Below are positions 5,964 to 9,736 of a stretch of 9,736 nucleotides of DNA, in pieces. The stretch is from CAYYOS01 sp964473355. GTDB lineage: Bacteria; Pseudomonadota; Gammaproteobacteria; Burkholderiales; REEB80. Every line of letters starts with the position of its first letter. Within the stretch, counting starts at the first letter, position 1. A program made the position numbers and the translations under genes. The notes under the pieces were generated by a model that was not told the origin of the DNA, ran no database searches, and was given only the letters and a program-made list of their open reading frames with translations. Where the stretch lies: contig CAYYOS010000094.1 in NCBI GenBank assembly GCA_964473355.1, positions 1 through 9,736 of the forward strand. The letters are read 5' to 3'.

Positions 5964-5988
5964 AAGGCGGCGGAAGCCGCCTTTTTTT
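5964..5988 (+). terminator. Intrinsic terminator of the hsp20 operon
   Basis: AAGGCGGC (5964-5971) pairs with GCCGCCTT (5976-5983) around a GGAA tetraloop, and T continues to 5988 (seven Ts, 5982-5988). CCC (5961-5963) and GGG (5989-5991) could extend the stem further. It is a textbook rho-independent terminator for the plus strand. On the minus strand the stem is followed by TTGGGATTGC, not a U-tract, so it is a poor terminator for the convergent nfeD gene. Confidence 0.93.
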
Positions 5989-5995
5989 GGGAGTT

Positions 5996-6430
5996 TTAGG
6001 AAGGCCCAGCCGTGGGGACAGCAACCAACTTGCCGTCTTGCAATGCGGTGATGGTGACCGTCGTGCCTATGGGGCTATCCGGTCCGACAATTGTCCAAAA
6101 AGTATCCCCAAGCTGGATCTTACCGACACCGTTTACGATAGGCGCCGTTAACGTTAGATTCCTGCCCACATATTCTTGGCCGCGTTTATTTAGCACCCCG
6201 CTAAATTTGGATTGCGGTTTGCGTATGTAAAGCCACGTGAGAATACTTGCCAGCGATAAAACCGCAAACAAAACCCAGGCCATATAGGGATTTAAAGAGG
6301 GTGCTAACCAGGCTAGTAAACCGACGATAGCAGCAGCTATACCCAACCAGAGAAATATGAATCCCGGGGCTACGGATTCTAAAATCAACAAAATTCCGGC
6401 TAAGATCCACCATTTCCAAAAAGGATCCAT
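5996..6430 (-). CDS. NfeD family inner-membrane protein (short form)
   Basis: A 144-residue short NfeD protein, similar in plan to E. coli YbbJ. The N-terminal two-thirds is hydrophobic, with membrane segments at about residues 6-24, 26-43 and 48-67. A C-terminal soluble OB-fold domain (about 80-138) follows, with the family-like block GQEYVGRNLTLTAPIVNGVGKIQLGD and GTTVTITALQDGKLVAVP. Short NfeD proteins lack the serine-protease domain of long forms and work with an SPFH partner; here that partner lies 79 nt upstream on the same strand. The start is ATG at 6430, with GGA 6 nt upstream. A GTG immediately before it (6433-6431) would add one residue. The gene converges on the hsp20 operon. Confidence 0.9.
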   Translation of the reverse strand: MDPFWKWWILAGILLILESVAPGFIFLWLGIAAAIVGLLAWLAPSLNPYMAWVLFAVLSLASILTWLYIRKPQSKFSGVLNKRGQEYVGRNLTLTAPIVNGVGKIQLGDTFWTIVGPDSPIGTTVTITALQDGKLVAVPTAGPS

Positions 6431-6509
6431 CACCTATCCAATTCGAAATAAAACGATAGCGGTGCCCCGTTTGTTGCGGATGGGTTGGGTTGTGCGGGTT
6501 GATAGGGGT

Positions 6510-7415
6510 TCATTTGCGGCCCACTTCTTTGGTTAATTCGGTAATGCCCCCCAGCGCACCTAAAATGCCCGAGGCTTCCAAAGGCAGAAAGATTAGTTTT
6601 TGATTGGGTGCTGCGGCAATATCCTTAAGTGCCTCCACATACTTTTGCGCCACAAAGTAATTCACCGCCTGGACATTCCCTTTGGCTATAGCTTCCGAGA
6701 CCATGGTGGTGGCCGCAGCCTCGGCTTGCGCTAAACGCTCGCGCGCTTCCGCTTCACGAAATGCCGCTTCTTTCTTACCTTCTGCCTCTAAAATAGCTGC
6801 CTGTTTTAAGCCCTCGGCTTTTAAAATTTCCGATTGGCGCAAGCCCTCCGCTTCTAAAATCTGCGCCCGCTTAATGCGCTCCGCTTTCATTTGCCGCGCC
6901 ATGGATTCCACCAAATCCATAGGTGGGGTAATATCTTTTATCTCAATTCGCGTGACCTTCACCCCCCAACTGGAGGTGGCCTCATCGATCACCAACAGCA
7001 GTCGCGAATTAATCGCATCGCGTTGCGATAACAACTCGTCTAAATCCATCGAACCCATAACGGTGCGAAGGTTCGTCATAGTTAAATTAAGTATGGCGAC
7101 TTCCAGTTGGTTAACTTCGTAGGCGCCCTTGGCCGCGTCCAGCACTTGGAAGAAGACGATCCCATCGACCTTCACCATAGCGTTATCCTTGGTAATGATG
7201 TCTTGGGAAGGGACTTCAAGCACGGTTTCCATCATGTTCATTTTTGCGCCGATGCGATCCATCAAAGGCACAATGTAATGCAGACCGGGGGAGAGGGTGC
7301 GAATGTAACGACCGAAGCGTTCGACCGTATATTCCATGCCCTGAGATACGGCTTTTACGCCGCTAGAAACTAACACCACTGCTAAGACCACCAGCACTAT
7401 TACAAATATATCCAT
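6510..7415 (-). CDS. qmcA: SPFH/stomatin-family membrane protein, QmcA type
   Basis: A 301-residue protein (E. coli QmcA has 305) that forms membrane-anchored oligomeric rings or cages. QmcA-type proteins associate with membrane quality control, including the FtsH protease in E. coli. Residues 2-20 are a single N-terminal anchor. The SPFH/band-7 domain follows (about 22-180), with VERFGRYIRTLSPGLHYIVP, EVPSQDIITKDNAMVKVDG and LRTVMGSMDLDELLSQRD. Then comes a helical region with an 11-residue periodicity: EAEG, KAEG, EAEG and EAEA start at 188, 199, 210 and 221, encoded at 6738-6875. The C-terminus has NYFVAQKYVEALKDIA and LIFLPLE. AGGAGG (7420-7425 on the plus strand) lies 4 nt before the ATG, an ideal ribosome binding site. 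It lies 60 nt after mshN; a TAAAAT -10 candidate overlaps the mshN stop, but no good -35 is seen. The gene pairs with nfeD. Confidence 0.93.
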   Translation of the reverse strand: MDIFVIVLVVLAVVLVSSGVKAVSQGMEYTVERFGRYIRTLSPGLHYIVPLMDRIGAKMNMMETVLEVPSQDIITKDNAMVKVDGIVFFQVLDAAKGAYEVNQLEVAILNLTMTNLRTVMGSMDLDELLSQRDAINSRLLLVIDEATSSWGVKVTRIEIKDITPPMDLVESMARQMKAERIKRAQILEAEGLRQSEILKAEGLKQAAILEAEGKKEAAFREAEARERLAQAEAAATTMVSEAIAKGNVQAVNYFVAQKYVEALKDIAAAPNQKLIFLPLEASGILGALGGITELTKEVGRK

Positions 7416-7475
7416 GCGTCCTCCTGTTGCGTCCCGTGCGGAGGCGTTGCCAACCTCGTGCAGAACGTGCGAATT

Positions 7476-8552
7476 TTAGGGCGTTTCTTGGAGCTTGGCT
7501 AAGCGCTGCTCGCTATAAGTATATAGCTCCGCGCTTAAAGGTGTTTGTTGCGCTCGGCGATAGACATCCCGAGCGCTGGCAAATTGCTTATCTGCCTCCA
7601 GAGAGATGGCTAAGCCAATTAACCACACGCCAGTTTGTGGCGCAACCCTTAGGGCTGCTTGATATTCTACAATAGCTTCCTTGTGGCGCCCCTCGCGCTG
7701 CAGTAGCGTACCCTTAAAGGCATGGTACTCGGCATTCTCTTGCGCATGAGACTGATAGCGCTCCAAGGTCTGCAGTGCCGCGTTGGTTTCACCACGCTCC
7801 ACCTGCAAACGCGCTAGCGCCATGGCAAAGCCGCTTTGCTGCGGGAAGAGCGTGAGGCCGTTTTGCAAGAAACTTATGGCCTTATCATACTGTTTGCTCT
7901 CCACGAGTACACCCAACATCGCCTGGCGCGCGCTCATGTCGGCGGGGTTCAGTTGCAACGCTTCTTCTAAGCCCGCGCGGCCCTCATCTAATCGACCCTG
8001 TTGCAAGGAAAGGAGTGCTTTTTGGTAAATCTCGTCTGCCCGTTGTTTTGCGGTTAAATCCTTGGCGGGTTTCGGTATGATCAAGGCTTCTTTGGGAGCG
8101 GATGGCGTATCCGGTTTGTTGACCGGTCGCGCGGGCTCAGCCGCAATAACCAGGGGTTCCCTTGCCTTTGTTTCCGGCGTAACCACACTAGGCTCAATGG
8201 GCTTACTTTCCACGGCCACCGGTGTTGGCGTTGTCGGACCGGTAACCGGACTGGCGGCAGTTGGAACGGGCGTGCGGGCCGCGACTGGGGCCGGGGTGGG
8301 CGCTAACACGGGACTGCTGGCGGGGGTGATGGCTAAGGGCGGAGGGGAGATCGGCTTGGCGGGCCAACTGCGCCAAAACAGCCACGCACCAACCAACAGC
8401 GCAATCCCCAGACCTAGAGCAAGCCCCCACCACCGAAATGAAGAGCGGCGCTCGACCGGAACCGCGTGGATTTTGCTCGGGAAAATCGTGGCCTCTAGCG
8501 GTTCTGCATGGCGGGCTTCGAGGTCCTGGAGCATACGATTAATTAAGCTCAT
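7476..8552 (-). CDS. mshN: MSHA biogenesis protein MshN-like (TPR, single-pass membrane)
   Basis: A 358-residue bitopic inner-membrane protein of the MSHA-type type IV pilus machine. The start MSLINRMLQDLEARHA is the family hallmark. A cytoplasmic head (1-40) is followed by one transmembrane helix (41-60), a Pro/Ala/Thr-rich periplasmic spacer (about 65-162) and tetratricopeptide repeats (about 168-335). Examples are EIYQKALLSLQQGRLDEGR with EALQLNPADMSAR, and AFKGTLLQREGRHKEAIVEYQAALRVAP. It probably spans the periplasm and links the inner-membrane parts to the secretin. It follows mshM by 24 nt on the same strand, with AGGAAATCAGG just upstream of the ATG. The proline-rich spacer has high GC and creates a long antisense open frame that is not a gene. 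The sequence is much less conserved than mshM, so the symbol rests on N-terminus, architecture and position. Confidence 0.82.
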   Translation of the reverse strand: MSLINRMLQDLEARHAEPLEATIFPSKIHAVPVERRSSFRWWGLALGLGIALLVGAWLFWRSWPAKPISPPPLAITPASSPVLAPTPAPVAARTPVPTAASPVTGPTTPTPVAVESKPIEPSVVTPETKAREPLVIAAEPARPVNKPDTPSAPKEALIIPKPAKDLTAKQRADEIYQKALLSLQQGRLDEGRAGLEEALQLNPADMSARQAMLGVLVESKQYDKAISFLQNGLTLFPQQSGFAMALARLQVERGETNAALQTLERYQSHAQENAEYHAFKGTLLQREGRHKEAIVEYQAALRVAPQTGVWLIGLAISLEADKQFASARDVYRRAQQTPLSAELYTYSEQRLAKLQETP

Positions 8553-8576
8553 AAACCTGATTTCCTACTTGGATTG

Positions 8577-9518
8577 CTACACATAACCATTTAGCCACAC
8601 CCATCCCATACCCATGAAAATGCCCAAGAGCGGAATCGCGAGCCACCACCACGGATGCGCGGAATTCGCCGCCGGGGTGTCTGCTAAGGCCGCCCCCACA
8701 TGCTTGCCCTGCACGATCTGTTTGCCTTCGCCGAAAGCCACCAACATGGCTTTATGCGCTAGGATATTAATTAAGCGGGGCACGCCTTGGGTTGCTTGAT
8801 AGAGTTTTTTCATCGCGCCTTTGTCAAACAAGCGGCCACCCCGATAGCCCGCTACGGTTAAGCGGTGCGCGATATAATAATCCAACTCATCCCGGCTTAA
8901 TCGTCCCAGCTCATAGTGGAAGGTGATGCGTTGATTTAATTGGCGTACGGATTCGTGCTGGAGTTTTTGATTTAATTCGGGTTGGCCAAATAATACGACC
9001 TGCAACAGTTTGCGTTTTTCCGTTTCGAGGTTGGTTAACAAGCGCAACGCTTCTAAAGTTTCCAACGGCATGGCTTGCGCTTCATCCAGGCAGACCACGA
9101 CTTGCTTATTCTCTCGGGCAAAATCTAGCAAGGCGAGATTGATAGTCTTTAATAAATGATATTGATCGACGTCTTTTTTTAGCTCTATATTTAATTCTTC
9201 CGCCAGCGCCAACCATAAAGCGCGCGGCTCCAAAAAAGGATTGGGGATATAGGCGGTAACAAATCGCGGCGCGGTTTGCGTCTGGGGTTGGACGCCGTTT
9301 GGATTTTCGTCCTCGGCAAGACTAGCTAAAAATTTACGACACAACAGTGTTTTGCCGGTACCGACTTCGCCGGTGATTTTGATAAACCCTTCACCGTTCT
9401 TAATGGCTACCAGCAAAGTATTGAGCGCTTCTTGATAACTTGCAAAGGCGAAGAAAAAACTGGTATCGGGCGTAATGCCGAACGGCGCTTCACGCAAACC
9501 AAAATGTTTTTTATACAC
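8577..9518 (-). CDS. mshM: MSHA biogenesis ATPase MshM (ExeA-type AAA+)
   Basis: A 313-residue AAA+ ATPase of the ExeA/MshM family, which helps assemble or localise the outer-membrane secretin in type II secretion and MSHA pili. The opening YKKHFGLREAPFGITPD is diagnostic. Walker A is GEVGTGKT (50-57) and Walker B VVVCLDEAQ (140-148). Sensor-like blocks are VVLFGQPELNQKL (174-186), RQLNQRITFHYEL (192-204) and GVPRLINILAHKAML (245-259). A C-terminal hydrophobic segment (about 290-308) should anchor it in the inner membrane. The start is GTG, and AGGGAA (9524-9529 on the plus strand) lies 5 nt upstream. It begins 14 nt after the mshL stop, and mshN follows after 24 nt. Confidence 0.93.
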   Translation of the reverse strand: MYKKHFGLREAPFGITPDTSFFFAFASYQEALNTLLVAIKNGEGFIKITGEVGTGKTLLCRKFLASLAEDENPNGVQPQTQTAPRFVTAYIPNPFLEPRALWLALAEELNIELKKDVDQYHLLKTINLALLDFARENKQVVVCLDEAQAMPLETLEALRLLTNLETEKRKLLQVVLFGQPELNQKLQHESVRQLNQRITFHYELGRLSRDELDYYIAHRLTVAGYRGGRLFDKGAMKKLYQATQGVPRLINILAHKAMLVAFGEGKQIVQGKHVGAALADTPAANSAHPWWWLAIPLLGIFMGMGWVWLNGYV

Positions 9519-9532
9519 GAAAATTCCCTGTG

Positions 9533-9736
9533 CTAGCGGGTTTCTGCATCCACGCCAAAAACATCTGATCGTCCCCCATAGGAAAACCCGCGGTCATAAT
9601 TACGCATGCGATCTTGAGCTTCCAGTAAGTCTTTGTTCCAGCCGTCACTGCCTTCAACAATCGTGGGTTTCAGTAGAATAACCAATTCGCGCTTGATAGC
9701 AATTTGGTTTGTTTGACGGAAGAGACTGCCTAAGAA
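9533..9736 (-). CDS. mshL: Secretin MshL, C-terminal end (partial)
   Basis: Reading leftwards from the window edge, an open frame of 67 codons ends at TAG (9535-9533). It begins FLGSLFRQTNQIAIKRELVI and continues LLKPTIVEGS, which matches the last strands of the secretin domain of GspD/PilQ/MshL outer-membrane channels (P-x-L-G-x-L-F-R-x-x-x, then ELVILL-x-P-x-I). About 35 further residues form a hydrophilic tail (DGWNKDLLEAQDRMR and on). MshL is the outer-membrane channel through which the MSHA pilus emerges. The gene continues beyond the right edge. Position directly upstream of mshM supports mshL over other secretins. Confidence 0.88.
   Translation of the reverse strand, partial: FLGSLFRQTNQIAIKRELVILLKPTIVEGSDGWNKDLLEAQDRMRNYDRGFSYGGRSDVFGVDAETR

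Noticed and set aside
5961..5991. Bidirectional terminator shared by hsp20 and nfeD
   Set aside because: The U-tract exists only for plus-strand transcripts; on the minus strand the stem is followed by TTGGGATTGC.
6738..6875. 33-bp imperfect DNA repeats
   Set aside because: They encode the 11-residue coiled-coil repeats common to stomatin/QmcA proteins and are explained by protein structure, not by a DNA element.
6682..7122. Plus-strand open frame of 146 codons opposite qmcA
   Set aside because: Its Ser/Ala-rich sequence is the antisense of the EAEG hendecad repeats in qmcA.
8062..8586. Long plus-strand open frame (174 codons) opposite mshN
   Set aside because: It mirrors the Pro/Ala/Thr-rich spacer of mshN, giving low-complexity Gly/Val/Thr sequence, and has no ribosome binding site or family resemblance.

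Overview
The window reads as a chromosomal segment of a proteobacterium, most likely a betaproteobacterium. The evidence is the run dapF - DUF484 - xerC - hslV - hslU, a HslV that starts MEQFHGTTILSVRR, and MSHA-type pilus genes. Phylum is well supported. Class is an inference from remembered family patterns and gene order, not from a search. Coding density is high, no gap exceeds 200 bp, and there are no tRNA or rRNA genes, insertion sequences or CRISPR arrays.

Plus strand, 1-4867: the last codons of dapF (diaminopimelate epimerase), a DUF484 protein, the tyrosine recombinase XerC with all six catalytic residues, then a 404-residue protein made of two copies of a [helical repeat + STAS] module, followed by the HslVU protease (hslV and hslU). 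DUF484/xerC are separated by 2 nt, STAS protein/hslV by 3 nt and hslV/hslU by 0 nt. The 98-nt xerC/STAS gap holds two hairpins and a possible heat-shock promoter, so the STAS protein and HslVU probably form one transcription unit.

Plus strand, 4868-5988: a 194-nt promoter-bearing spacer, two different small heat-shock proteins (Hsp20) in tandem, and a strong intrinsic terminator. The first hsp20 has a near-perfect sigma-32 -35 element. Its leader can fold so that the ribosome binding site is partly paired, which makes it a candidate RNA thermometer.

Minus strand, 9736-5996, convergent with the above: the C-terminus of the secretin mshL, the AAA+ ATPase gene mshM, the TPR protein gene mshN, then an SPFH/stomatin protein (QmcA type) and a short NfeD protein. 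The first three belong to type IV (MSHA) pilus biogenesis. The qmcA-nfeD pair is a conserved membrane-organisation partnership. It lies where the motor ATPase gene mshE would be expected after mshN.

Most of the window is conserved housekeeping. The least explained gene is the duplicated STAS protein fused into the hslVU unit. The most interesting non-coding elements are the two candidate heat-shock promoters and the hsp20 leader.
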